A stretch of 21,201 bases of DNA, taken from contig JBBSGI010000052.1 of assembly GCA_038254365.1 (NCBI GenBank), positions 1 through 21,201 on the forward strand, read 5' to 3'. This DNA is from JAWWPG01 sp038254365 (GTDB taxonomy: Bacteria > Actinomycetota > Actinomycetes > Propionibacteriales > Nocardioidaceae). Of this stretch, positions 13,292-20,614 are shown one piece after another. Position 1 is the first letter of the stretch, and every line of letters starts with the position of its first letter. The notes under the pieces were generated by a model, which saw only the letters and a list, made by a program, of their open reading frames with translations, did not search any database and was not told the origin of the DNA. The position numbers and the translations under genes are program-made.

Positions 13292-14355
13292 GGTGCCGAC
13301 GCTGTCGAGTCGGTCGAGCGGTCGGCCTCTCGGCGGCTCTGGGCCAGCAGGAGCTTCATGTCGCGTCGCTCATCGGCGTGGTGGCACGCGACCTCGCGGT
13401 CAGGACGGATCGGGCCCAGTGGCGGATCGGTCTCGCGGCAGATCTCGGTGGCCAGTGCGCAGCGGGCGTGGAACGGACATCCAGCGGGTAGTGCCTGCGG
13501 ATCGGGCGGATCTCCCGGCAGCCCGACCGGCGCGAACCGCGCCCTCGGGTCACCTACTCGGGGGAAGGCCGCCGCCAAGGCGCCGCCGTACGGATGCAGC
13601 GGGTGGTCGAACAAGGTGGCGCCCGGTCCCTGCTCGACCACCCTCCCGGCGTACATCACCAGGACGCGGTCACAGGTCGTCCCGAGCACCGACAGGTCGT
13701 GGCTGATCAGGAGCAGACCGAGGCCGAGGTCGCGCACGAGGTCGGTGAGCACGCCGAGCACCTGCGCCTGCACCATCACGTCCAGCGCCGTCGTCGGCTC
13801 GTCGGCGATGATCAGCTGGGGTCGGCACGCCAGGGCCATCGCGATCATCACCCGCTGCTTCTGGCCTCCGGACAGCTGGTGGGGGTAGGCGGCTCCGCGG
13901 CCGGCCGGCAGTCCAACCTGCTCCAGCAGCTGGGCGACCCGTTCGGCTGCCTCGTTCTTGCCGATGGACTCGTCGTGCAGGCGAATCGGTTCGGCGATCT
14001 GGCTGCCGATGCGTTGGACCGGGTTGAGGGAGTGCAGGGCACCCTGGAAGACGATCGCCGCCTCCCCCCACCGCACCGCGCGTAGCCGACCCCACGGCAT
14101 GGTGTGCGTGTCCTGCCCGTTGACGCACACGGTGCCTTCGACCGTGGCTCCCTTCGGTTGCAGCCGCAGGATGGTCGACGCCAGAGTCGACTTGCCGCAA
14201 CCGGACTCGCCCGCGATGCCGACACTCTCGCCGGCCTCGACCGTCAGGGAGACGCCACGAACCGCGGGGAGCGGCCCCGATGCGGTCTGGTAGCTCACGT
14301 GCAGGTCGGTGATCTGGAGCAGTGCTGGGGAGGAGGGCTCGACGTGGACGGTCAT
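13288..14355 (-). CDS. Peptide ABC transporter ATP-binding protein (DppD/OppD type)
   Basis: This 355-residue ATPase has Walker A GESGCGKST, Q-loop IVFQGALHSLNP, signature LSGGQKQRVMIA, Walker B LIIADEPTTALD, H-loop LISHD, and the oligo_HPY motif CPFHARCA near the C-terminus. The frame stays open far upstream to 15423, but the real start is ATG 14355 (MTVHVEPSSPALLQITDLHV), which overlaps the DppC stop by four bases. The tail after the cysteine motif (RRDMKLLLAQSRREADRSTD) is longer than usual and charged. It forms a heterodimer with the DppF-type ATPase encoded next. Confidence 0.95.
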   Translation of the reverse strand: MTVHVEPSSPALLQITDLHVSYQTASGPLPAVRGVSLTVEAGESVGIAGESGCGKSTLASTILRLQPKGATVEGTVCVNGQDTHTMPWGRLRAVRWGEAAIVFQGALHSLNPVQRIGSQIAEPIRLHDESIGKNEAAERVAQLLEQVGLPAGRGAAYPHQLSGGQKQRVMIAMALACRPQLIIADEPTTALDVMVQAQVLGVLTDLVRDLGLGLLLISHDLSVLGTTCDRVLVMYAGRVVEQGPGATLFDHPLHPYGGALAAAFPRVGDPRARFAPVGLPGDPPDPQALPAGCPFHARCALATEICRETDPPLGPIRPDREVACHHADERRDMKLLLAQSRREADRSTDSTASAP

Positions 14356-15281
14356 CGACGCTGCCTCAGCCTCGGGTTGAAGATCTCCTCCAGGGACTGT
14401 CCCACCAAGGTGAAGGCGAGCACGACCAGCACGACGCAGATGCCGGGCGGGAACAGGAACCACCACGCACCAAGGGTGAGTGCGCCGTTGGTGAAGGCGG
14501 AGTCGAGCATGGTGCCCCAGGAGACCCGCGTGGGGTCGCCGAAGCCGAGAAACGACAGCGTCGTCTCCGACAAGATGGCGCCGGCCACGGTAAGCGTGGT
14601 GTTGGCGAACACCATCGGCATCACGTTGGGCAAGATGTGTCGGGTCATCTGGTGCCAGTCGCCGGCGCCGAGCACCCGAGCCCGCTCCATGTAGGGACGC
14701 GCGATGATCGACAGGCTCTGGGACCGGATCAGCAGCGCCGTACCGGGCCAGCTCGTCACCCCGATCACAAACGCGATCGTGACCAGCGAGCCGCCGAGCA
14801 GCGTTGCCAGCACGAGCGCGAGCGGGAGGAACGGGATGACCAGGAACCACTCGGTAAGCCGGAACAGGACCGCTCCCACCCAGCCCCCCCAGTAGCCGGA
14901 GGCGATCCCGATCACGGTGCCGAGCACCATCGAGATCAAGGTCGCGAAAAGTCCGACGAGCAGGGAGACGCGGGCGCCGTAGATCAGCAGCGTGAGCACC
15001 GACCGGCCGTACTCGTCGGTGCCCAGCCAGTACGTCGAGGAGGGGCTCTCCAGCGGCAGGCCGGTGGCCCTCGTCCGCAACAGGCCGTCGGAGTCGACGA
15101 GCAGGGGCGCGCAGATCGCCACCAGCGCGAAGATGACCAGTACCACCATTCCGAGCATCCCCGAGCGGTGCCGGCGGAACTCCTTCCAGGTCCGGCTGGC
15201 CGAGTCCTTCCGGCGTCGCCAGGTGACCTGACGGGCCGACAGCCGCCCGGGTCCCGCGGCGCTGCCGTCGACGGCGCTCAT
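14352..15281 (-). CDS. Peptide ABC transporter permease (DppC type)
   Basis: This 309-residue inner-membrane protein has about six helices, the first at about residues 42-62 (MLGMVVLVIFALVAICAPLL). The N-terminal soluble part is charged (RRRKDSASRTWKEFRRHRSG), typical of DppC/OppC. The cytoplasmic EAA loop is visible as RARVLGAGDWHQMTRHILPN. GTDEYGRSVLTLLIYGARVS is the usual conserved DppC stretch after helix 1. The ATG at 15281 overlaps the DppB stop by four bases. It pairs with the DppB-type permease to form the channel. Confidence 0.94.
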   Translation of the reverse strand: MSAVDGSAAGPGRLSARQVTWRRRKDSASRTWKEFRRHRSGMLGMVVLVIFALVAICAPLLVDSDGLLRTRATGLPLESPSSTYWLGTDEYGRSVLTLLIYGARVSLLVGLFATLISMVLGTVIGIASGYWGGWVGAVLFRLTEWFLVIPFLPLALVLATLLGGSLVTIAFVIGVTSWPGTALLIRSQSLSIIARPYMERARVLGAGDWHQMTRHILPNVMPMVFANTTLTVAGAILSETTLSFLGFGDPTRVSWGTMLDSAFTNGALTLGAWWFLFPPGICVVLVVLAFTLVGQSLEEIFNPRLRQRR

Positions 15282-16342
15282 AGCCGCACCCGCGGATCGA
15301 GCCAGCCGTAGAGCAGATTCGAGACCAGGTTGGCGAAGACGACGGAGGCTGAGAACACAAAAAAAGTCCCTTGCAGCACAGGGATGTCGGGGATGCGCAA
15401 GGCATCGGTCGTGAGCAGCCCAAGGCCAGGGATGGAGAACACGGTCTCGACGGTGATGGCGCCGGAGACGATGAATCCGAGGTTGAGCGACACCAGCGTC
15501 ACGACCGGGAGGAGGGCGTTGCGGGTGGCGTGTCGGCGTCGGACCAGCAGGTCACTGAGACCCTTGGCCCGGGCGGTCTGCAGGTAGTCCTCCCCCATCT
15601 CGTCGAGCAGCGCCGACCGCATGATCAGGCCGTACTCCGCGAGATACGCGAGCGTGAGCGTGACCACGGGCAGCACGAGATGCCAGGTCTGGTCGATGAC
15701 CCCGTGCAACGACCAGGCGTCGACTCCAGCGGTCTTGAGCTGGCCGATCGGGAACAGCCGAGGGATCGGCCCGAAACCCGTGGCCAGGAAGAGGAACAGG
15801 ATCAGTCCGAGCCACCACTCCGGCATCGAGTACAGGGTGATTGTCGTGGTCGTCGAGACTCCGTCGAATGTCCGGCCACGGTTCCACGCCGCGATAGTGC
15901 CGATCCAGACCCCGAGGATGATCGACAGCAGGGTCGACGTCCCGACCAGGGCCACGGTCGGCCAGAGCCGATCGAGCATCAAGCCGCGGACGGGCTGGCT
16001 GTACTGGTAGGAGTCACCGAAGTCGAGCGTGACGATGTTCTTCAGGTAGACCAGGAACTGCCGAGGCAGGGGGTCGTCGAGGCCGTACTTGTCGATGATC
16101 GCCTGGATCTGCTCGGGTGTCTTGGCCCGGCCCCGAGCCAGCGTCCGCTCGGGATGTTTGTTGATCACCCGGAACAGGAAGAAGTTGACCACGACGATGA
16201 AGCCGAGGGTCGCCGCCGAGCCGGCCACCTTTCGGGCGAACCACCGCCAGGTGGCGGATCGGCTGGGGGCGTGCGCGTCGTCAGCAACGGTCGGCGGCTC
16301 CGAAGCGGGCTCCAGGGCCCTGACGTCGACCGGGTGGGTCAC
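15278..16342 (-). CDS. Peptide ABC transporter permease (DppB type)
   Basis: This 354-residue inner-membrane protein has the DppB/OppB layout: an N-terminal helix (about 42-60, LGFIVVVNFFLFRVI), a large external loop with the PEQIQAIIDKYGLDDPLPRQ segment, then five helices. The EAA loop is TARAKGLSDLLVRRRHATRN. It carries an extra soluble N-terminus of about 35 residues compared with typical family members. The GTG start overlaps the stop of the binding-protein gene (GTGA). A run of seven T on the coding strand (A on plus, 15359-15365), encoding Phe-Phe, is unusual in such a GC-rich gene. Confidence 0.94.
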   Translation of the reverse strand: MTHPVDVRALEPASEPPTVADDAHAPSRSATWRWFARKVAGSAATLGFIVVVNFFLFRVINKHPERTLARGRAKTPEQIQAIIDKYGLDDPLPRQFLVYLKNIVTLDFGDSYQYSQPVRGLMLDRLWPTVALVGTSTLLSIILGVWIGTIAAWNRGRTFDGVSTTTTITLYSMPEWWLGLILFLFLATGFGPIPRLFPIGQLKTAGVDAWSLHGVIDQTWHLVLPVVTLTLAYLAEYGLIMRSALLDEMGEDYLQTARAKGLSDLLVRRRHATRNALLPVVTLVSLNLGFIVSGAITVETVFSIPGLGLLTTDALRIPDIPVLQGTFFVFSASVVFANLVSNLLYGWLDPRVRL

Positions 16343-18204
16343 TCGCGATCGTCCGCGGTGCGCCGGCGCATCACCAGGAAGCCCCCCACGACCAGGACAC
16401 CGAGCACGACGACCGCCACCAGGACGGCCACGACCGTTCCGCTGCTCGAGTCACTGGACGCGTTGACGACCTCCGGGTTGCCGGCCGCGGTGCCGACCGG
16501 CGCCAGGTTCAGGTAGTTCGCGTGCCCGTACTGGAACAGCAGGATGCCGCCGTCGCGAGGCTGCGGGACGAAGCCCTCCCACCGGTCGCTCCGGTAAGCC
16601 TCACCGATCTGGTTGTAGACGGTGTTGAGGTAGGGCGCGTCGTCGTACAGCATCTGCTGCAGCTGCTTGACGATGTCCGCACGGCGGCTCTGGTCGGTGG
16701 CTCCGTTCTGCTCCCGATACAGCTTGTCGTACGCGGGGTTGCAGTACCACGAGTCGGACCAGTTGCCACGCTGTCCGCAGGTGAAGTAGCTCAGGATCGA
16801 GTCGGGGTCTGGTTCGACGTACCACCCCCACTGGAAGATGTCGAACTCTCCATCGAGGATGATGTTGGTCAGCTTGCTGCTCTCGTACGACGTCACCTTG
16901 GAGTCGATCTGGACGGCCTTCAGCCACTCCTGGAAGAACGCCATCGTCGAGACGGAGGTCTCGGAGTCCGACCGGGCGTACAGGCGGAGCTGGCCGATCG
17001 GTGAGCCGTCGGGCATCGTCCGGAAGCCGTCGCTTCCCACCCGGTAACCAGCGGCGTCCAGCAGCTGTCTTGCCTTGGCAGGATCGTAGGCGTAGGCGTC
17101 GCTGCTCGGGGGGTTCCAGGCGTATTCCTGGTAGGCAGGCGGGATGATGTTGCCAGCCGGGATCGCCGCGCCCTGGTACGCCTTCGTCGCCAGCACGCTG
17201 CGGTCGATCGCGAAGTTGAGCGCGAACCGGAACTTCCTGTCGAGCACGGCGGGGTTGGGGTCGCCCAGTGGCTTGCCCGTCTTGAGGTCGACCGAGCCGG
17301 TGTTGAAGGCGATCTCGTCGAAGCCGGGTGAGTCACCTTCCTGGGCGGTGATGCCGTCAGCGCCCTGGAGCGCCTTCACCTGCAGGGCGCTGACCCCCTC
17401 GGCGAAGTCGATGTCCCCCGCCTTGAGCGACTGCACGAGGGTGTCTTCGGATCGGTAGACCTGCATGTCCACCTCGGCGACCTTCGGCTTGCCGCCCCAG
17501 TAGTTGTCGTTGCGGACGAAGCGGTACGTCGACCCCCCCGCCTTGCCCTCGACCAGCTCGAACGGCCCCGAGCCGACGACCGGCTGGCTCGCGCTGGCGG
17601 GCTCGTTGGAGTAGGTCTTGACCTCGTCCTCGCTGACGTTCTTCCAGATGTGCTCGGGGATGATCGGCATCGGCAGCAAGGGGAGCACAGCGTTGGGCTT
17701 CTTCAGCTGCAAGACGACCGTCGTGGCGTCGGGTGCGGTGACGCTGGTTACCGACGTCAGGTACGAGCCCCACGACGCTGACTCCGGACCCCCGTCGAGG
17801 ATCCGGTTGTAGGTGTAGGCGATGTCCTTGGCGGTCAGGGACACTCCGTCGGACCAGCTGACACCTTCTCGGATGTGGAACGTCCAGGTGAGCCCGTTCC
17901 CGCTGGTGTCCCAGGAGGTGGCCAGCCCGCCTTCAGCCTGGGGACTCATGTCGTCGGGCGACCAGCCGATCATGTAGTCGTACATGAGCGCCCAGGCTTC
18001 GTACGACTCCGCCTCGATGCCGTTGAACGGGTTGAACGAGTCGACCTCGTTGGTCATCCCGATGGTGAACGTCGCGTTGTCCGCCGAGCTCTGGGAGCCT
18101 GCCCGCGCGGAGGTCGTACTGCCCCAGACGACGCTGCCCACCAGCAGCGTCGCCACGGCTGAGCCCGCAGCCGCCCGGACGATGTGGTGCCGGATCCGTG
18201 TCAT
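16339..18204 (-). CDS. Peptide ABC transporter substrate-binding protein (SBP_bac_5), membrane-anchored
   Basis: This 621-residue family 5 binding protein is the first gene of the operon. It has a Sec signal peptide (hydrophobic core AGSAVATLLVGSVVWG) with a probable cleavage site after ARA near residue 35 and no lipobox cysteine. The family-5 core begins FTIGMTNEVDSFNPFNGIEA and includes TWTFHIREGVSWSDG, VVGSGPFELVE and FRFALNFAIDRSVL. The C-terminus has a membrane helix (about 590-612) followed by RRR. It is therefore tethered by a C-terminal helix rather than by a lipid. The ATG at 18204 has GGGGAG upstream on the minus strand. Ligand class (peptide, or another compound carried by family 5) cannot be read, but the neighbouring peptidases favour peptides. 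Confidence 0.94.
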   Translation of the reverse strand: MTRIRHHIVRAAAGSAVATLLVGSVVWGSTTSARAGSQSSADNATFTIGMTNEVDSFNPFNGIEAESYEAWALMYDYMIGWSPDDMSPQAEGGLATSWDTSGNGLTWTFHIREGVSWSDGVSLTAKDIAYTYNRILDGGPESASWGSYLTSVTSVTAPDATTVVLQLKKPNAVLPLLPMPIIPEHIWKNVSEDEVKTYSNEPASASQPVVGSGPFELVEGKAGGSTYRFVRNDNYWGGKPKVAEVDMQVYRSEDTLVQSLKAGDIDFAEGVSALQVKALQGADGITAQEGDSPGFDEIAFNTGSVDLKTGKPLGDPNPAVLDRKFRFALNFAIDRSVLATKAYQGAAIPAGNIIPPAYQEYAWNPPSSDAYAYDPAKARQLLDAAGYRVGSDGFRTMPDGSPIGQLRLYARSDSETSVSTMAFFQEWLKAVQIDSKVTSYESSKLTNIILDGEFDIFQWGWYVEPDPDSILSYFTCGQRGNWSDSWYCNPAYDKLYREQNGATDQSRRADIVKQLQQMLYDDAPYLNTVYNQIGEAYRSDRWEGFVPQPRDGGILLFQYGHANYLNLAPVGTAAGNPEVVNASSDSSSGTVVAVLVAVVVLGVLVVGGFLVMRRRTADDRE

Positions 18205-18244
18205 CGGCGTCTCCCCTGGCGGGCCGGCGGCCCTGTTGACGGAG

Positions 18245-18250
18245 TAGGTT
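18245..18250 (+). promoter_or_regulatory. -10 box for a probably leaderless oligopeptidase transcript
   Basis: TAGGTT fits TANNNT and ends 7 bases before the GTG start at 18258, the usual spacing for a leaderless message. The only purine-rich stretch (GGAG, 18241-18244) is 13 bases away, too far for a normal ribosome binding site. No clear -35 box. Confidence 0.4.
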
Positions 18251-18257
18251 CCCCCTC

Positions 18258-20378
18258 GTGAACCAGTCTCCTGACTCGCGAGTCAGTATTCCTAAGGCGC
18301 GCCGAATTGAAAAGACCCGACAGCTCCACGGAGACATCCGGGTCGACGGCTATGCCTGGATGCGCGACGTCGACAGCGAGGAGTTGGCGTCCTACCTGGT
18401 CGCGGAACGGTCCTACTACGACTCCGCGACGGCTCATCTGCGTCCCGTGATCGAAGGTCTCACCCACGACATGGCCGCGCGAGTTCCGCCGACCGACGCC
18501 GGGGTGGGCTACCGCCGCTCGAGGTTCTTTTACTACCCCCGCACCCCTGCCGGCAGCGAGTACGAACAGCTGTGGCGCGGGAGCCTCCTCCGCGGCCCGG
18601 ACGCAGAGGATCCCAGGCCCGGTGACCAGCTGCTGCTCGACCCTGCGCGCCTCAAGGGCGGCTCGGCGTACGTCGAGATGGGGGTGAGCCTGGTCAGTCC
18701 GGATGAGCGACTGCTGGCGTACTCGGTCGACACGACGGGCAACGAGGTCTACGCCCTGCGTTTCCGCGAGCTCGAGCCGACCGCCGGCGGCGATCCGCGC
18801 GACCTCGACGACGAGATTCCCCGGTCCTACTACGGAGGTGCGTGGAGCGCCGACTCGCACACCTTCTTCTACACGGTGCACGACGAGGCCTACCGGGCGC
18901 ACCAGGTGTGGCGGCATCGGGTCGGCACACCCATCTCGGACGACGTGCTGGTGATCGGTGAGGACGACCAGCAGTACGACCTGAACGTCCGGGCCACCAG
19001 GTCCGGTGACCTGGTGGTCATCCACTCGGCCAACCGCGACACCTCCGAGGTCTGGCTGGTGGACGCGCACCACCCGGGGCTGCCGCCTCGCTGCGTCGAG
19101 CCGCGGCGCTCTCGGGTGGAGTACTCCTGCGAGCACGTCCGCACGGACGTCGGGGACCGGCTGCTCATCGTCACCAACGACGGCGCGCAGGAGTTCCGGA
19201 TGATGGCTGCGCCCCTGTCCTCCCCGGGAAGGCAGAGCTGGACCGAGCTGCTGCCGGAGAACCGGGCCGAGCGGCTGTACGACGTCACGGCGTTCGCGAC
19301 CCATGTGGTCATCACGCTGCGCCGAGACAGCGTGTTGCTCGCCCGGAGCTACCGGATCACCGGCCAGGGCGGGTTGGCCGACCCGGTCGACATCGAGCCG
19401 TCGTTTCCCGCCGGGACCCTTCGGCCCGCGCACAACGAGCAGTTCGAGACGTCGCAGTTGCAGGTGGTAGAGGAGTCGTGGGTCCAGCCGAAGGTCTGGT
19501 ACGCCGTCGACCTGGGCTCGGGCGATCGACGCCACCTGATCACGCAGGACGTGCCGTCGTACGACGCCGGCCGGTATGTCAGCGAGCGGTTGTCCGCACC
19601 GACGGGCCAGGTCCAGATCCCGCTGACGGTCGTCCGGCACGTCGACACGCCACTGGACGGCTCCGCTCCCTGCCTGCTCTACGGCTACGGAGCCTACGAG
19701 GCCTGCTTCGACCCGAAGTTCGACGCAGCGCTGACGGCGCTCATCGACCGGGGGGTGATCTGGGCGCACGCGGGCATCCGTGGTGGCGGCGAAGGGGGTC
19801 GGCGCTGGTGGCTCGACGGGCACCTCGAGCACAAGCAGAACACGTTCAGCGACCACGTCGCCGTGGCGGACTTCCTCGCCGCCGGGCTCGTCGACGGCTC
19901 GCGGATCGTCACCCGGGGCCTGTCCGCGGGGGGCCTGCTGCAGGGCGCCGTCTTCTCCCAGGCACCCGCCCGGTGGGCCGGCGTGATCGCCGAGGTGCCG
20001 GCGGTCGACCTCCTGACCACGATGCTCGACCCCTCGATCCCGCTGACGATCAACGAGTGGGACGAGTGGGGAGACCCGCGCAAACCCGCCGAGTACTCGT
20101 GGCTGCGTTCCTACTCGCCCTACGACAACCTCCCGGCCGCCGGGGTGCGACCGGACCTGCTGGTGACCGGGGCGCTGCACGATGCACGGGTAATGGTCTG
20201 GGAGCCGACGAAGTGGGTGGCTGAGCTGCGCCACACCGATCCGGACTGGTCACCGCGCTGCTTCTACCGCGTCGAGCTCGGAGAAGGCGCGCACGCCGGG
20301 CCCTCCGGTCGATACGCGCACCTGCGTTACGAGGCGGAGATCTACGCCTGGGCACTCGCCCGACTCGGCCCGACCTGA
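18258..20378 (+). CDS. ptrB: Oligopeptidase B (prolyl oligopeptidase family S9A)
   Basis: This 706-residue cytoplasmic serine peptidase cleaves short peptides, classically after Arg or Lys. The N-terminal HGDIRVDGYAWMRD (24-37) and the seven-bladed propeller region (about 75-400) precede the catalytic domain. That domain has LYGYGAYE (474-481), RGGGEGGRRWW, Ser556 in RGLSAGGLLQGAV, Asp642 in GALHDARVMVWEP and His679 in GEGAHAGPSGRY. NEWDEWGDP is typical of oligopeptidase B rather than of true prolyl oligopeptidase. GTG 18258 is the only in-frame start. Operator copy B lies inside codons 4-11, and the AT-rich codons that follow may hold the importer's divergent promoter. It is paired with the importer, so imported peptides would be its substrates. 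Confidence 0.93.
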   Translation: MNQSPDSRVSIPKARRIEKTRQLHGDIRVDGYAWMRDVDSEELASYLVAERSYYDSATAHLRPVIEGLTHDMAARVPPTDAGVGYRRSRFFYYPRTPAGSEYEQLWRGSLLRGPDAEDPRPGDQLLLDPARLKGGSAYVEMGVSLVSPDERLLAYSVDTTGNEVYALRFRELEPTAGGDPRDLDDEIPRSYYGGAWSADSHTFFYTVHDEAYRAHQVWRHRVGTPISDDVLVIGEDDQQYDLNVRATRSGDLVVIHSANRDTSEVWLVDAHHPGLPPRCVEPRRSRVEYSCEHVRTDVGDRLLIVTNDGAQEFRMMAAPLSSPGRQSWTELLPENRAERLYDVTAFATHVVITLRRDSVLLARSYRITGQGGLADPVDIEPSFPAGTLRPAHNEQFETSQLQVVEESWVQPKVWYAVDLGSGDRRHLITQDVPSYDAGRYVSERLSAPTGQVQIPLTVVRHVDTPLDGSAPCLLYGYGAYEACFDPKFDAALTALIDRGVIWAHAGIRGGGEGGRRWWLDGHLEHKQNTFSDHVAVADFLAAGLVDGSRIVTRGLSAGGLLQGAVFSQAPARWAGVIAEVPAVDLLTTMLDPSIPLTINEWDEWGDPRKPAEYSWLRSYSPYDNLPAAGVRPDLLVTGALHDARVMVWEPTKWVAELRHTDPDWSPRCFYRVELGEGAHAGPSGRYAHLRYEAEIYAWALARLGPT
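18269..18288. promoter_or_regulatory. Operator-like palindrome, copy B (inside oligopeptidase gene)
   Basis: TCCTGACTCGCGAGTCAGTA contains a perfect 16-bp palindrome (CTGACTCGCGAGTCAG) and matches copy A at 18 of 20 positions. It lies at +12 to +31 of the oligopeptidase reading frame and 65 bases upstream of the importer start on the other strand. A protein bound here could block both directions. Confidence 0.75.
18285..18313 (-). promoter_or_regulatory. Candidate promoter of the importer operon, embedded in the oligopeptidase gene
   Basis: On the minus strand TTTTCA (18308-18313) and AATACT (18285-18290) are 17 bases apart, each matching four of six consensus bases. Transcription would start near 18278, inside operator copy B, leaving a leader of about 74 bases. 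The segment is AT-rich against its surroundings (codons ATT, CCT, AAG, ATT, GAA, AAG). The boxes are weak matches, so this is tentative. Confidence 0.4.
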
Positions 20379-20431
20379 CCCGGTCGGCCGTTGGATCAAC
20401 CCGGGCGAATCTGGGTCGCCCCCGGGTCAGG
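20374..20431 (+). terminator. Hairpin structure after the oligopeptidase gene
   Basis: CCTGACCCGG (20374-20383, covering the stop codon) pairs with CCGGGTCAGG (20422-20431). Inside it GGGCGA (20403-20408) pairs with TCGCCC (20416-20421) around a 7-base loop. No T-tract follows. It ends five bases before the groEL control region, so it probably insulates groEL from readthrough. Confidence 0.5.
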
Positions 20432-20435
20432 GCCG

Positions 20436-20462
20436 TTTGCACTCGCCGGACCCGAGTGCTAA
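20436..20462. promoter_or_regulatory. CIRCE operator 1 (HrcA site)
   Basis: TTTGCACTC, nine bases, GAGTGCTAA matches the CIRCE consensus TTAGCACTC-N9-GAGTGCTAA with one mismatch. HrcA binds this site and represses chaperone genes when unfolded protein is scarce. Confidence 0.92.
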
Positions 20463-20466
20463 TAAT
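20437..20466 (+). promoter_or_regulatory. groEL promoter
   Basis: TTGCAC (20437-20442) and AATAAT (20461-20466) are 18 bases apart. Both lie within or at the edge of CIRCE 1, and transcription would start near 20473 inside CIRCE 2. HrcA binding would cover the whole promoter. The leader is then about 140 bases. Confidence 0.6.
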
Positions 20467-20469
20467 GGA

Positions 20470-20496
20470 TTAGCACTCTCGACCCGAGAGTGACAG
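20470..20496. promoter_or_regulatory. CIRCE operator 2 (HrcA site, degenerate right half)
   Basis: TTAGCACTC (perfect left half), nine bases, GAGTGACAG (right half matching six of nine bases of GAGTGCTAA). Its centre is 34 bp from that of CIRCE 1, close to three helical turns. Confidence 0.75.
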
Positions 20497-20614
20497 CGAT
20501 CGGCCCGATGAGGGCCCGGTTGCGCCGCAGGAAGGGTCTGCGGCCAGCCTGGTCCGTCCGTCGCGGGCGTCGACCGACCGCACTCCACATTCCAAGCGCG
20601 GAGGACTCGCGTCA

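Noticed and set aside
13288..15423. One long 711-codon minus-strand frame covering an ATPase and part of a permease
   Set aside because: Only the part from 14355 down encodes the ATPase. The upstream part is an out-of-frame shadow of the DppC gene with arginine/alanine-rich nonsense.
18201..20234. A 677-codon frame antisense to oligopeptidase B
   Set aside because: Long antisense frames are common in GC-rich DNA. The translation has no recognisable domain, while the plus strand encodes a complete peptidase.
20391..20398. TTGGATCA near groEL as an extra ArsR-type site
   Set aside because: Only 8 of 11 bases are present, there is no second repeat, and it lies within the oligopeptidase terminator region.
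20379..20614. A groES or cold-shock gene before groEL
   Set aside because: The region holds only the hairpin, CIRCE sites, promoter and leader. No open frame resembles either protein.
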